Positions 26,907 to 36,672 of a stretch of DNA of 64,000 bases are shown here, piece after piece. This stretch comes from Campylobacter taeniopygiae. GTDB lineage: Bacteria > Campylobacterota > Campylobacteria > Campylobacterales > Campylobacteraceae. The stretch spans positions 1 to 64,000 of the forward strand of contig NZ_NXLY01000004.1 in assembly GCF_005406225.1 (NCBI RefSeq), in the 5' to 3' direction. Position 1 is the first letter of the stretch; each line of letters opens with the position of its first letter. The notes beneath the pieces were generated by a model. It was not told the origin of the DNA. It saw nothing but the letters and a program-made list of their open reading frames with translations, and did not search any database. Position numbers and translations under genes: made by a program.

Positions 26907-28477
26907 GCTTCAATCCCCATCAAAGCAAAAGCAGTTCTTATGCTTAAGGCAACCATAGCAAATAATTTTAATAAACTCTTCTCGTTTTCAGTGCCCACTA
27001 CTTTATTTTCATTGTAAAATTTATGAAAACTTGCTGCTAAATTTTTTAGATAATCTGGAATTTTTTGCAAAGATCGACTCTCAAAAGCATCATTTAAAAT
27101 CGCTTTTAAATTTAAAGCTTCAAAAAGCAAATTAGTCCCATCTTGGTTTAAACTTTCCAAATCAGCCTCAATCACATCTGCGACGCTTTTATTTGCCTTT
27201 GCAAAAACTTGATGAATTCTTGCATGGGCGTAATTGATATAAAAAACAGGATTGGAATTATCTTCCTTTTGTAGATCGCTCACATCAAATTCTAAATGAG
27301 TATCACATCTTTTACTTAAGAATATATAACGCAATGCATCTGCGCCAATTTCATTTAAAACATCACTCATTAAGATGAAATTTCCTGCTCTTTTACTCAT
27401 CTTGTAAGGCTCACCATCTTTAAGCAAGGAAACCATCTGTGCTAAAATGATTTCAAGATCATCTGGATTAAAACCTAAATAATCCATAGCGGCTTTCATT
27501 CTAGGAATGTATCCGTGATGATCAGCTCCCCAAATATTGATACACTTATCATAAGATCGACTCATTTTATCTTTATGATACACTATATCAGCAGCTAAAT
27601 AAGTTCCACGACCATCCTCGCGAATAATCACACGATCTTTTTCATCTCCTTTTAAAGAAGAAGCTAACCAAATTTTTCCCTCTTTTTCATAAATACCTTG
27701 ATGCTCTTTTAAGGCTTCTAAAGTCGCATTTAAAGCATCATAATAAGATCTTTCGCTTACATAATTATCGATTTTGATTTTTGCTTGATCTAAATTTTGC
27801 TTGATTAGAATCAGCATTTTATCTTTTGCCCAATCTGATAAAGAAGGGATATTTTCTTCTTTAAAGAATTCTTTTCCAAATTCTTTATAAGCCTCTTCAG
27901 CCAAATCGCTGATATAATCGCCTTTGTAGTATTGCTCTGGATATTCTACTTCTTCTTTTAAAATTTTCTCTTTTACACTCAATAAAACAGAAAGTCCAAG
28001 AAGATAAATTTGATTTCCCGCATCATTGACATAATACTCTGTATCAAATTTATAACCTAAATGCCTTGCTACTCTCGCTAAAGTATCACCAAAGATAGCT
28101 CCTCTTGCATGGCCTATATGCAAAGGACCTGTAGGATTTGCACTCACGTATTCAAGTAAAAAAGTTTGAGTTTTACCCTCATCTTTGGCAAATTCATTTG
28201 GATTTTTTAAAGCTTGAGTTACAAGCTCATTTAAAAAGTTTTTTGAAATTCTAAAATTAAGATAACCATTGATGGCTTCAACTTTTTCAAAACAATGATG
28301 ATTTTGAAATTTTTGCGCCAAATCATTAGCTATAATCATAGGAGATTTTTTTAACTCTTTAGCTAAAGAAAAAGCTAAAGGAGTGGCAAAATGTGCTAAG
28401 TTTTTATCCTTAGGATTTTCAAGAATAAAATCACATCCTAAAACTTTTTTAATTTCGTTAAAAATAATACTTTTCAA
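26885..28477 (-). CDS. argS: Arginyl-tRNA synthetase
   Basis: The 530-residue class I synthetase charges tRNA-Arg. It shows the SANPTGPLHIGHARGAIFGD segment with the HIGH motif near 119-122, WGADHHGYIPRMKAAM, PYKMSKRAGNFI (KMSK-type loop) and a C-terminal DALR anticodon-binding domain. The N-terminal domain (residues 1-~100) is the ArgRS Add-1 fold. Genes for tatA and gmk lie immediately upstream with nine- and one-base gaps, forming one operon. Confidence 0.96.
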   Translation of the reverse strand: MKSIIFNEIKKVLGCDFILENPKDKNLAHFATPLAFSLAKELKKSPMIIANDLAQKFQNHHCFEKVEAINGYLNFRISKNFLNELVTQALKNPNEFAKDEGKTQTFLLEYVSANPTGPLHIGHARGAIFGDTLARVARHLGYKFDTEYYVNDAGNQIYLLGLSVLLSVKEKILKEEVEYPEQYYKGDYISDLAEEAYKEFGKEFFKEENIPSLSDWAKDKMLILIKQNLDQAKIKIDNYVSERSYYDALNATLEALKEHQGIYEKEGKIWLASSLKGDEKDRVIIREDGRGTYLAADIVYHKDKMSRSYDKCINIWGADHHGYIPRMKAAMDYLGFNPDDLEIILAQMVSLLKDGEPYKMSKRAGNFILMSDVLNEIGADALRYIFLSKRCDTHLEFDVSDLQKEDNSNPVFYINYAHARIHQVFAKANKSVADVIEADLESLNQDGTNLLFEALNLKAILNDAFESRSLQKIPDYLKNLAASFHKFYNENKVVGTENEKSLLKLFAMVALSIRTAFALMGIEAKNRMDH

Positions 28478-28486
28478 GAAAAAACC

Positions 28487-28726
28487 TTAAGCTTTTTTCG
28501 TTTCGTCTATATTTGCATCAATGTTTGTATTATTTTCTTTATTTTGCTTTTCTTCGATTTTTTGAGTATTTTTAGCTGTTTCATCATCGCTATTCATCTC
28601 ATCTTTAAAGGTTTTTATACCTTTGCCTAAACCCTTTGCAAGTTCTGGAATTTTTTTCGCTCCAAAAAGCAATACAACAATTAATAAAATAATCAACCAA
28701 TGACTAGGACTTGACCAACCACCCAT
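28487..28726 (-). CDS. tatA: Twin-arginine translocase subunit TatA/E
   Basis: The 79-residue protein has one N-terminal helix ([16 protein letters not shown]), the conserved Phe-Gly-x-Lys-Lys-x-Pro-Glu hinge ([20 protein letters not shown]) and an acidic, Asn-rich tail. It forms the export pore for folded proteins such as the Rieske protein encoded by petA in this window. It lies one base from gmk and nine from argS. Confidence 0.94.
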   Translation of the reverse strand: MGGWSSPSHWLIILLIVVLLFGAKKIPELAKGLGKGIKTFKDEMNSDDETAKNTQKIEEKQNKENNTNIDANIDETKKA

Positions 28727-28727
28727 T

Positions 28728-29345
28728 TTATTCTCCTTTATTCCAAGTATTTTGAATTTGATCTAGATCTTGCCCCTTTGTTCTTAACCTATGGGCGACT
28801 AAAATTGCTCGCAATGCTTCATAACTTTGATCGAGTTTATCATTGATGATCAAATAATCATACTCGCAAAGCTCTTTCATTTCATCGCTTGCATTCTCTA
28901 ATCTTTTTTCTAGTTGTATTATTGTATCAGTATTTCGCTTAATAAGTCTTTTTTTTAATTCTTCTTTATCCTTTGTTGTGATAAAAACGGAAACAATTTT
29001 ATCTTGCAACTTTTTTTTGGCTATTTTATATCCTTGCACATCTATATCAAGAACGACTATTTTTCCATTATTAAGCGCTTCTTGCGTGTATCGCAATGAA
29101 GTTCCATAAAAATTTTCATGCACCTTAGCCCATTCTAAAAAATAGTCATTTTTTATATCTTCTTGAAATTCTTCATGACTAACAAAATAATAATGCTCTC
29201 CGTGTCTTTCACCCTCTCTTGGAGATCTAGTTGTAGATGAAATTGAAAAATATAAATCTGACTTAAATTCTTCAAAAAGCTTTTTTAAAAGTGTGGATTT
29301 ACCCGCTCCGCTAGGTCCTGACACTAATAAAATGAAATTTTTCAA
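28728..29345 (-). CDS. gmk: Guanylate kinase
   Basis: The 205-residue enzyme phosphorylates GMP to GDP. It has the P-loop [16 protein letters not shown] at 8-23, the [22 protein letters not shown]-binding segment, [15 protein letters not shown] and [11 protein letters not shown]. Length is normal. It follows the acidic protein gene by three bases and precedes tatA and argS. Confidence 0.96.
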   Translation of the reverse strand: MKNFILLVSGPSGAGKSTLLKKLFEEFKSDLYFSISSTTRSPREGERHGEHYYFVSHEEFQEDIKNDYFLEWAKVHENFYGTSLRYTQEALNNGKIVVLDIDVQGYKIAKKKLQDKIVSVFITTKDKEELKKRLIKRNTDTIIQLEKRLENASDEMKELCEYDYLIINDKLDQSYEALRAILVAHRLRTKGQDLDQIQNTWNKGE

Positions 29346-29348
29346 ATA

Positions 29349-30839
29349 TTATTCCTCATTAAACGTAACATTAATGTTGATGTTCATATTCATACCCTTA
29401 AGAGCTGCTTTTAAGGTATTATCTTTAATACTTGAAGTGATCGCTCCTGCAATACTTTGACTCAATTCATTGACAATTTCTTCATTGTCCGTTTCTGACA
29501 TCTTAGTATCTTGATCATTAGATGCTAATTCTTCGATCGTTTCTTCTTGCGTTATTGCTTCACCTAAAGCTTGTTGTATATCGCTTTCTTTAATACTATC
29601 TAATTCACTCACTGCTAAATTTGGAACCACGACTTCTTCCTCATCAATTTGTAATTCTTTTTCATCAAAAACAGGCTTGTCTTTAAAATCCTCTAAAATT
29701 TGAGGGCTATCATCTTCATCAATCTCATATTCAAGCTCATCAAGCTGGGCTAATTCTTCTTTTATCTGATCTTGAGTACTTAAATTTCCAAAATCATTGA
29801 TTAAATCTTCTTCTGAAGTTTCTTCCTCTTCAATTACAGGTAAAATTTCCTCTTCTGATTCTTCTGCGTCTTCTTTGTTTTGTCCTAAAAATTCCGCATC
29901 TTCTGGAATATCATCAAAATCGACTTCTTTTTCTTGTTCTTCAACTATAGGCAATTCATCCTCAAAAGATTCTTCTTGAATATTTGTTTGTTCTGATTCT
30001 TCATCTAAATTTTCTTCTTGCGATGAAAGATCATCATCTTGTAAATTTTCATCATGATCTAAATTTTCATTATCATCAATGTTACTTTCTTCTGATGTCT
30101 TTTCTTCTTCATCTAGTTCATCGATATTTTCTTCGAGTTTAAAATCATTATCGATTTCTAACTCATCTTGATTTTCTTGCGATACTTGAGAATCCTCTTT
30201 AATCTCTTCTGTTTTTTCGCTTGATTCTGCAATTTCATTTTCTTCAAGATTTTCAAAATTTTCTAATTCTTCATTTGAAGAATTTTCTTGATCTTTAACT
30301 TCTTCAAGATCATCAAAATTTCCTAATTCTTCTTCATTTATAGAATTTTCTTCCTTTGCTTCTTCAAGATTTAAATTTTCCTCACCTAAATTTTCCTCAT
30401 CAAAATTCAAATCATCGATTTTAATTTCATCTTCACTAGATTCACTATGAGAATCTAAATTTAAATCGCCTATATCAAGTTCGTTTTTGCTAGTTTCATC
30501 ATCAGAATCTTCAATAGCTGTTGTAGTAATGGTATCGTCGATTTTTAAATTTTCCCCATTTAATAAATTTAAAAAATCCGTAGGTAAAAAAGGCTTGTAT
30601 AAAATTTGCGCATCAATATCAACATTTTGATTACGTGGTGCTAAAAATATCAATTTATCACATTTTTCTTTTAAAACCTTTAAAGGAGCTGGAATATCAC
30701 TATCAACTACAATAACATCATAATGACCTAAATCTTCACTATAAGTATTAAGCTCTTCAAATTCATAAGACATTTTTTTAGCACTCAGACTTATCAATCT
30801 TGAAACTACAGAATTCTCATTTAAAAGTAAAATTTTCAT
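29349..30839 (-). CDS. Highly acidic protein with receiver-like N-terminus
   Basis: The 496-residue protein has an N-terminal ~95-residue domain that looks like a degenerate response-regulator receiver: KILLLNENSVVSRL, a VVVDSDIPAP where the phosphorylated Asp would sit (about residues 48-51), and ILYKPFLP with the conserved Lys. Residues ~105-420 are Glu/Asp-rich with imperfect repeats of the type NLEENE/NFENLEE, likely disordered. A hydrophobic Ser/Ala segment (QSIAGAITSSIKDN) and a MNININVTF strand close the protein. It sits between fliR and gmk and matches Cj1178c in place. Function unknown; a flagellar or signalling role is only suggested by the neighbourhood. Confidence 0.8.
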   Translation of the reverse strand: MKILLLNENSVVSRLISLSAKKMSYEFEELNTYSEDLGHYDVIVVDSDIPAPLKVLKEKCDKLIFLAPRNQNVDIDAQILYKPFLPTDFLNLLNGENLKIDDTITTTAIEDSDDETSKNELDIGDLNLDSHSESSEDEIKIDDLNFDEENLGEENLNLEEAKEENSINEEELGNFDDLEEVKDQENSSNEELENFENLEENEIAESSEKTEEIKEDSQVSQENQDELEIDNDFKLEENIDELDEEEKTSEESNIDDNENLDHDENLQDDDLSSQEENLDEESEQTNIQEESFEDELPIVEEQEKEVDFDDIPEDAEFLGQNKEDAEESEEEILPVIEEEETSEEDLINDFGNLSTQDQIKEELAQLDELEYEIDEDDSPQILEDFKDKPVFDEKELQIDEEEVVVPNLAVSELDSIKESDIQQALGEAITQEETIEELASNDQDTKMSETDNEEIVNELSQSIAGAITSSIKDNTLKAALKGMNMNININVTFNEE

Positions 30840-30892
30840 CGCTTATCCTTAAAAATAATCACTATTCTACAAAATTTTCATTTATCCTTTGC

Positions 30893-31660
30893 TTAGACAA
30901 AAAAGAGAGTTTGCATATGAGTGATTGCTTCTAATATCAAATCCTTAAAATACTCCATCATCACAATTAAAATAACTATTAAAACAATAATCCCTAAAGC
31001 GATTTTAATAGGATAACCAATAACCAAAAGATTAAATTGTGGCATAGTTTTCATCAAAAGTCCAAAAATAGTATCAGTAAGCAAAGAAATTCCAAGTATA
31101 GGAAAACTCATGGTAAAACCTATAATAAAAATATTTAAAATACCCGAATTTAAATAATGCATTAAATTTTCTTGAGGATAAAAAGCCCCCAAATCAATAT
31201 AACCCAAAGAATAACTTAAAAATAAAAGTATCAAATGATGTCCATTAAAAGCTAGAAAAAACAACAAAGCAATTAGATGTAAAATTTGAGATGTGATTGG
31301 CATATTTGTACCCGAGCTTGGATCTAAGACATTAGCCATTGTAAATCCCATGATAAAAGCGACTTGCTCACCAGCCATCATAATAATAGCAAAAATAATT
31401 TGCAGTATCAAACCTGCGATCATTCCAAAAATCACTTCGCTTAAAAGTTGGATCACAAAAAAAGCATCCAAATGCAAATTTTCAAGCTTTGCTAAAGGAT
31501 ATAAATACATAGTTAAAAATAAAGCTAAAGTTGTTTTAATAACTATAGGAATAGAATTATGAGAAAAAAAAGGAAAAAAAACTATAAGCCCACTCATTCT
31601 AGCAAAAAGAAGCATAAAAGTGGCTACATTTTTATCGCCTAGATAATTAACAAATTCCAT
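30893..31660 (-). CDS. fliR: Flagellar export apparatus protein FliR
   Basis: The 255-residue polytopic protein has about six membrane helices and family motifs FARMSGLIVFFPFFS at the start, MAGEQVAFIMGFTMANVLDPSSGTNMP in the centre and a FLAFNGHHLILL segment. It belongs to the FliPQR gate of the flagellar type III secretion system in the inner membrane. Its start overlaps the ABC-ATPase gene end by 14 bases, and the acidic protein gene follows. Confidence 0.93.
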   Translation of the reverse strand: MEFVNYLGDKNVATFMLLFARMSGLIVFFPFFSHNSIPIVIKTTLALFLTMYLYPLAKLENLHLDAFFVIQLLSEVIFGMIAGLILQIIFAIIMMAGEQVAFIMGFTMANVLDPSSGTNMPITSQILHLIALLFFLAFNGHHLILLFLSYSLGYIDLGAFYPQENLMHYLNSGILNIFIIGFTMSFPILGISLLTDTIFGLLMKTMPQFNLLVIGYPIKIALGIIVLIVILIVMMEYFKDLILEAITHMQTLFFV

Positions 31661-32282
31661 TTGATTTTAAAGTATAGATTTGATCGCAAAATTTTGCAAG
31701 ATTGTGATCATGAGTAACAAAAAATAAAGCCGCTTCATTTTCTTTAACATAACTAATTAAAAGTTCTATAACATTTTTAGCATTATCAAAATCTAAATTT
31801 CCAGTCGCTTCATCTGCAAAAATAATTTTAGGTTTTTTACAAAGCACTCTAGCTATGCTTACACGCTGTTGTTGCCCACCGCTTAATTTTCCTATTTTTT
31901 GATTTAAAAGCTTATCAATGCCTAGTTTTTCCAAAATTTTTTCATCCAATTTTTGGTGCGATAAAACACTAGCAAGTTCTATATTTTCTAAAGCAGAAAA
32001 ACCCTTAAATAAATAATGTGTTTGAAAAATAATACCAAAATCATAACGACGAATTTTTAATCTTTCATTTTCATTTAAATGATAGAGGTTCTTATTTTTG
32101 TAAAAGACATCGCCTTTATTTGGCTGAAGTAAAGAAGAAAGGATATGCAAAAGAGTGGATTTTCCACAACCACTACTCCCCTCTATAGCAATACAATCTT
32201 GAGTTTTTAAAGTTAAATTTAAATTTTCAAAGAGCGGATAATCAAAGCTATGACTTAAATTCTCCGCTCTTAAAAGTTCCAT
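31647..32282 (-). CDS. ABC transporter ATPase, LolD/MacB-like
   Basis: The 211-residue ATPase has Walker A EGSSGCGKSTLLH, the Q-loop FQTHYLFKGF, the signature LSGGQQQR, Walker B IIFADEAT and the switch His in FVTHDH. The short length and sequence style match the LolD/FtsE/MacB group. No membrane partner is encoded next to it, so a lipoprotein-release or related role is inferred only from family resemblance. It follows tsf by 11 bases. Confidence 0.85.
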   Translation of the reverse strand: MELLRAENLSHSFDYPLFENLNLTLKTQDCIAIEGSSGCGKSTLLHILSSLLQPNKGDVFYKNKNLYHLNENERLKIRRYDFGIIFQTHYLFKGFSALENIELASVLSHQKLDEKILEKLGIDKLLNQKIGKLSGGQQQRVSIARVLCKKPKIIFADEATGNLDFDNAKNVIELLISYVKENEAALFFVTHDHNLAKFCDQIYTLKSNGIC

Positions 32283-32293
32283 TATAATCGCTT

Positions 32294-33367
32294 TTAAAGT
32301 TGCGCAGCTACTTCAGCAGCAAAATCTTCAGTTTTCTTTTCTAAACCTTCGCCAACCTCAAAACGGATAAATTCCACGATTTTAATTTTACCGCCCAATT
32401 CTTTTTCCTTTTCAGCGATAACTTGCTCTATAGTTTTTTTATCATCCATAACATAAAATTGTCCCATTAGGGTTAATTTACTATCAAGTTGAGAATTATC
32501 CGCTATAAAGCTGTTCATTTTTCCAGGAATGATATTGTCCCAAATTTTTTCAGGTTTTCCTTGTGCTTTAAGCTCAGCTTTAATATCTTCTTCTGCTTGT
32601 TTTAAAATTTCTTCACTAAGTTGTTTTCTACTTGCAAATTTAGGTATTTTAAGCTCTGGCTTATTTGGATCTTTTAATCTGCGTCTTTCTTCATTTTCTT
32701 TTTCAAGTTCAGCCACCAAAGCTTTATATTCACTCTCAACAAAAGAAAGATCTAATTCTTCATAACTTAAATAGCTTGGTTTCATCGCTGCTATATGCAT
32801 ACAAATTTGTTTTAAAAAATCTCTTGATTTAGAAGCGATTTCAGCACTATCACAAGCAGCAGCAATGATAACACCTATACGTCCATTTGTATGGATATAA
32901 CCATTAACAACGCCATTAGCACTTGATTTTAAAGTTGCAAATCTTCTTACAACCAAGTTTTCACCAATGGTTGCAATTTGACTTTTTAAATATTCTTCAA
33001 ATTTTACCCCATTGATCATACTTGAATGAAGTTCTTCAACACTTTGTAAGCTATTGTTTTGAATATGCGCTGTTGTATCTTTAGTTAAAGAAATAAATTG
33101 ATCATTCTTAGCTACAAAGTCAGTTTCTGAATTGATCTCAGTGATGGTTACACTTGAAAAATCATCATTAACTTTAACACTCACCAAACCTTCAGCAGCA
33201 AGTCTATCAGCTTTTTTTGCAGCCTTGCCTAATCCTTTTTCTCTTAAAAGCTGAACTGCTTTGTCAAAATCTCCATCGGTTTCACTCAAAGCATTTTTAC
33301 AATCCATCATCCCCGCGCCTGTACTTTCGCGGAGTTCTTTTACCATTGCAGCAGTAATTTCAGCCAT
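32294..33367 (-). CDS. tsf: Elongation factor Ts
   Basis: The 357-residue nucleotide exchange factor for EF-Tu has the N-terminal UBA-like domain (KELRESTGAGMMDCKNAL), the TDFVAKNDQF core motif and two EF-Ts subdomains. A Campylobacter/Helicobacter-type insert of charged residues (EERRRLKDPNKPE) lies past the middle, which explains the length above the E. coli protein. It overlaps rpsB by one base and is translated from the same message. Confidence 0.97.
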   Translation of the reverse strand: MAEITAAMVKELRESTGAGMMDCKNALSETDGDFDKAVQLLREKGLGKAAKKADRLAAEGLVSVKVNDDFSSVTITEINSETDFVAKNDQFISLTKDTTAHIQNNSLQSVEELHSSMINGVKFEEYLKSQIATIGENLVVRRFATLKSSANGVVNGYIHTNGRIGVIIAAACDSAEIASKSRDFLKQICMHIAAMKPSYLSYEELDLSFVESEYKALVAELEKENEERRRLKDPNKPELKIPKFASRKQLSEEILKQAEEDIKAELKAQGKPEKIWDNIIPGKMNSFIADNSQLDSKLTLMGQFYVMDDKKTIEQVIAEKEKELGGKIKIVEFIRFEVGEGLEKKTEDFAAEVAAQL

Positions 33368-34158
33368 TATTCTTGCTCCTCTTTAAAATCTTCTTCACTC
33401 ATAGCTTCATCTAAAACTTCTTTTTTTTCTTCTTCTGTGATTTCTTGCTCTTGTGTAGCTGGAACTTCACCATCTTGTTCTCTTAAATTTTTTCCTTCAT
33501 TGATAGCTTCAGCTATTTCTTGGCAGAAAAGTTGAACAGAACGAATCGCATCATCATTGCCTGGAATAGGATAAGTTACTAAATCAGGATCGCAATTTGT
33601 ATCAAGAGGTGCTACAACAGGAATTCTTAATTTATTTGCTTCTTGAACAGCAATTTTTTCTTTAACTGTATCGATAACAAAAATCATATCTGGTTGAGTT
33701 TTTAAATGACGAATTCCTCCAAGATAAGCTAATAATTTTTCTTTTTTTCTTGTAAGCATCAAAGCTTCTTTTTTAGTTAAAAGTTTGATACTTCCATCTT
33801 CTTCCATTTTTTCTATAACTTCTAATTTTCTAATTGATTGACGAATAGTGCCAAAATTGGTCATCATACCGCCTAACCATCTGTGATTTACATAAGGCAT
33901 ACCGCATTTTTCAGCGTATTCTTTAATCGCTCCGCCAGCTTGTTTTTTTGTTCCAACAAAAAGTATAGTTTTTCCTTCAGCTGCAGCATCACGAACGATA
34001 TTGTAAGTGTATCTAAAATATCTCAAAGTTTTTTGTAGATCTATAACATAGATACCTTTTCTTTCACCAAAAATAAATTTCTTCATTTTTGGATTCCATC
34101 TTCTTGTTTGATGTCCAAAATGAACACCGCATTCTAATAAATCTCTCATGCTAACCAT
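33367..34158 (-). CDS. rpsB: 30S ribosomal protein S2
   Basis: The 263-residue protein has the S2 signature [22 protein letters not shown] at the N-terminus, [19 protein letters not shown], and the [28 protein letters not shown] region. The C-terminal ~35 residues are a glutamate-rich tail (EEEKKE). The start at MVSMRDLL follows an AAGGAG site. A promoter-like -10 and a structured leader lie upstream. It is followed by tsf. Confidence 0.97.
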   Translation of the reverse strand: MVSMRDLLECGVHFGHQTRRWNPKMKKFIFGERKGIYVIDLQKTLRYFRYTYNIVRDAAAEGKTILFVGTKKQAGGAIKEYAEKCGMPYVNHRWLGGMMTNFGTIRQSIRKLEVIEKMEEDGSIKLLTKKEALMLTRKKEKLLAYLGGIRHLKTQPDMIFVIDTVKEKIAVQEANKLRIPVVAPLDTNCDPDLVTYPIPGNDDAIRSVQLFCQEIAEAINEGKNLREQDGEVPATQEQEITEEEKKEVLDEAMSEEDFKEEQE

Positions 34159-34190
34159 GATTTCTCCTTATAAATTTAGCTTTATTCCTC

Positions 34191-34231
34191 CGCACCCCTT
34201 AACTAAACAAGCTAAAAAGGAAGTTGGTGCG
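34191..34231 (-). promoter_or_regulatory. Structured leader hairpin upstream of rpsB
   Basis: On the transcript, GCGCACC-type sequence at 34231-34226 pairs fully with 34196-34191 (CGCACC/GGTGCG), and an inner AACT/AGTT pair (34204-34201 with 34225-34222) extends it across a four-base bulge. It ends 32 bases before the start codon, next to a GGAGG-like run. Ribosomal protein S2 controls its own message through the leader in other bacteria; whether this hairpin does that is inference. Confidence 0.45.
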
Positions 34232-34248
34232 TGCGAAATGAAGTTTCG

Positions 34249-34254
34249 ATTTTA
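34249..34254 (-). promoter_or_regulatory. -10 promoter element for rpsB-tsf
   Basis: On the minus strand TAAAAT (preceded by GG) lies about 90 bases ahead of rpsB and just upstream of the leader hairpin. It is a plausible but degenerate Campylobacter -10. Confidence 0.4.
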
Positions 34255-34273
34255 CCAAAATTAAGTTTAGTTT

Positions 34274-35437
34274 TTACTTATAAATATACTCTTTGGTTAG
34301 GCTTAATTCATTATTGATTTCTTTTGTAATTAGAAATTGAAACAAATCCACACTGCCCACACGAAAAGCTGAAGCACAAGATCTTAGATATAAATCCCAC
34401 ATTCTGATAAATTTTTCATCATATTTTTCTCTCACTTGTGGTAAAACTTGATTGAAATTTTGGCTCCACATATCTAAAGTTTTAGCATAATGTATTCTTA
34501 AACTTTCTGCTAAAAGAAGATGAAAATCCCATTCACTCATAATACTAATAACCTCTCTTAAAGAAGGTAAATATCCCCCTGGGAAAATATATTGATCAAT
34601 CCAAGCATTAGTTTTTCCCTCAAACATAGATAAAATAGAATGCAAAAGCATCATTCCCCCTGGTTTCAACACTTGTTTAACTTTCATAAAATAAAGCCCT
34701 AAGTTTTCTTTACCTACATGCTCAAACATACCCACAGAGACAACCTTATCGAAATAATTTTCAAATTCTAAATCTTGGTAGTTTTGCAATCTTATTTCAA
34801 CTTTATCTTCAAGATTAAATTCTTTCACTCTTTCTTTTGCTTTTTTATATTGCTCTTCAGAAATTGTAACTCCAACAACATTAACACCATATTGCTGTGC
34901 AGCCATAATGGAAAGCCATCCCCAACCACAACCTATATCTAAAAGCTTTTCTCCTTTTTTTAAATCAAGTTTTTTTAAAGTATGATTGATTTTGTTAATT
35001 TGTGCTTGATAAAGAGTATCATTTGGATTTTTAAAATAGGCACAAGAATAACTCATAGTTTCATCAAGCCATAATTTATAAAAGTCATTTCCCAAATCAT
35101 AGTGGCTTTTGATATTTTTGCTCTCTTGTTTTTGTGTAATTTTGCTTAAAGCATCTTCCTTATTTTTTAAAAAATGTTTATTTGAAAAATAATATAATAC
35201 CCTAGCTATCTCATCATAATTTCCTTCTATATCAAGCTTAGATTCCATATAATGCTTTGCAAAAACTAAACTTGTATCGTTAAATAAATCAAATAAAGGT
35301 ATTTTCTCTTTAAAAATTAAGGTAAATTGAGAAGGTTTTTTTCCAATGATCAATTCCTCGTTATCCCAAAATATAACTTTAAAATCACCATAATTCCATT
35401 TTGAAAGAATCTTTTTAATTAATTTTTTTTCAAACAT
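34274..35437 (-). CDS. cfa: Cyclopropane-fatty-acyl-phospholipid synthase
   Basis: The 387-residue SAM-dependent methyltransferase adds a methylene bridge to unsaturated membrane lipids. It shows SHYDLGNDFYKLWLDETMSYSCAYF, the SAM-binding LLDIGCGWGWLSIMAAQQY, GVTISEEQ, SVGMFEHVG and WIDQYIFPGGYLPS, all in the order of the family. Length is normal. It is monocistronic, flanked by the rpsB promoter region and the petC terminator, and may help the membrane withstand acid or stationary stress. Confidence 0.93.
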   Translation of the reverse strand: MFEKKLIKKILSKWNYGDFKVIFWDNEELIIGKKPSQFTLIFKEKIPLFDLFNDTSLVFAKHYMESKLDIEGNYDEIARVLYYFSNKHFLKNKEDALSKITQKQESKNIKSHYDLGNDFYKLWLDETMSYSCAYFKNPNDTLYQAQINKINHTLKKLDLKKGEKLLDIGCGWGWLSIMAAQQYGVNVVGVTISEEQYKKAKERVKEFNLEDKVEIRLQNYQDLEFENYFDKVVSVGMFEHVGKENLGLYFMKVKQVLKPGGMMLLHSILSMFEGKTNAWIDQYIFPGGYLPSLREVISIMSEWDFHLLLAESLRIHYAKTLDMWSQNFNQVLPQVREKYDEKFIRMWDLYLRSCASAFRVGSVDLFQFLITKEINNELSLTKEYIYK

Positions 35438-35521
35438 AAATACTCCAATTTAATAAAAATTATTAAACAGCAGTATTTCTCTTTTAAGTTTAAAATCTAA
35501 TAAAATTGAAGATAAATTAAA

Positions 35522-35550
35522 AGATTTTCATCAAAGCCTGATGAAAATCT
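35522..35550 (-). terminator. Rho-independent terminator after petC
   Basis: A 12-bp perfect stem (35522-35533 with 35539-35550, five-base loop) starts ten bases after the petC stop and is followed on the minus strand by TTTTAATTT. It closes the petABC operon. Confidence 0.85.
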
Positions 35551-35559
35551 AAAAAAGGT

Positions 35560-36672
35560 TTAATGAAGTTTAGACCAAACTGAACGTTTCCAGCCTATAG
35601 CAAATACGCTTAAAATCGCGAAGAATATCATGATATAAATTCCTGTTTTTTCTCTTTCTTCTTTTTTGCTATCACCTACTTTTTCAATATAAGAAATAAC
35701 CTTAGCTTGAGCAGATTCTGTTAAACCAACTCTTGGCATAGCAGTTCCTGGAAGTAGTTTTTGAGTATCATTGATAAAGTCGTGTAGATATTGTTCTCCA
35801 CGAGATCTAATCATCATAGAAAGATCAGGCGGTATTGAGCCTAAATAAGTTTTCAAATCACTATGTTTTGAAGGAGTGAAGAAATTATCATATTTTACAT
35901 CATGACAACGACCACAAGCTTCTATAAAAGTAGCCTTATCTTTAGCAAATGCAATGTCTTTATCTATTAAAGCAGTTTTTTCAGGACTATTTGCCATTTT
36001 TTGATATTTAGTTTCTATTTCTTTTTTAATTGCAGCATTTTCATTGGCTTCAAATTTAGTTCCCATTTCTTTAAGATAAGCAACCACGTTAGCCACATTA
36101 GCATTCATAACTTCTGGAGTATCTTGATAAGGAGGCATTGGGAAGGCATCTCCAAATTTATGATATACCTTTAAAGTTACAGATGGATTCATCACCAAAG
36201 CTGCTAAAAATTTATCATCAAAAATAGCCCCAGCAGAACTTAAATCAGGAGGAATAACTCCAAAAGTAGAAGAATCAGCAACTGGTGATGTGATATTATC
36301 TTCTTTTAAGCCATGACAACCTGCACAATTTCCAGCAAAAAATTCTTTACCCTTAGCCGCATTACCTTTACTAAGATCTATTTTTGCAACATTATCCCAA
36401 AGAGTTGTAACTTGATTTAAATCCTCTTTTGCTTTGTCAAGTTCTTTTTGAGCACTTTCTATTCTTTTAGCATCATTTGCCTTTTTAGCATCAGTTAAAG
36501 CTGTTTCTTTTTGAGCTAAAATATTCTTAGCATAATTGATATCTTCTGCAGAAAAATCAAAATTAGCAGGAGCAACATGCGGTTTCATTACAGAATGAGC
36601 ATAAGGTTCAACACCCCAATACACAATTCCTGCAAAAATTACTACTATTAAAAATATTTTAATTTCTCTCAT
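35560..36672 (-). CDS. petC: Di-haem cytochrome c subunit of the bc1 complex
   Basis: The 370-residue protein has an N-terminal membrane anchor (IFLIVVIFAGIVYWG), a coiled region of charged residues (about 40-95), then two cytochrome c domains with haem sites CAGCH (about 115-119) and CGRCH (about 253-257), and a C-terminal transmembrane helix (IMIFFAILSVFAIGW). This is the epsilonproteobacterial di-haem c1, not the single-haem c1 of other groups. It is the last gene of petABC and its start overlaps petB's stop by one base. Confidence 0.93.
   Translation of the reverse strand: MREIKIFLIVVIFAGIVYWGVEPYAHSVMKPHVAPANFDFSAEDINYAKNILAQKETALTDAKKANDAKRIESAQKELDKAKEDLNQVTTLWDNVAKIDLSKGNAAKGKEFFAGNCAGCHGLKEDNITSPVADSSTFGVIPPDLSSAGAIFDDKFLAALVMNPSVTLKVYHKFGDAFPMPPYQDTPEVMNANVANVVAYLKEMGTKFEANENAAIKKEIETKYQKMANSPEKTALIDKDIAFAKDKATFIEACGRCHDVKYDNFFTPSKHSDLKTYLGSIPPDLSMMIRSRGEQYLHDFINDTQKLLPGTAMPRVGLTESAQAKVISYIEKVGDSKKEEREKTGIYIMIFFAILSVFAIGWKRSVWSKLH

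Noticed and set aside
29800-30480. Dense TCTTC/TTCATC repetition resembling a DNA microsatellite
   Set aside because: It follows from Glu/Asp-rich codons in the acidic protein; the units vary and no regular period is kept.
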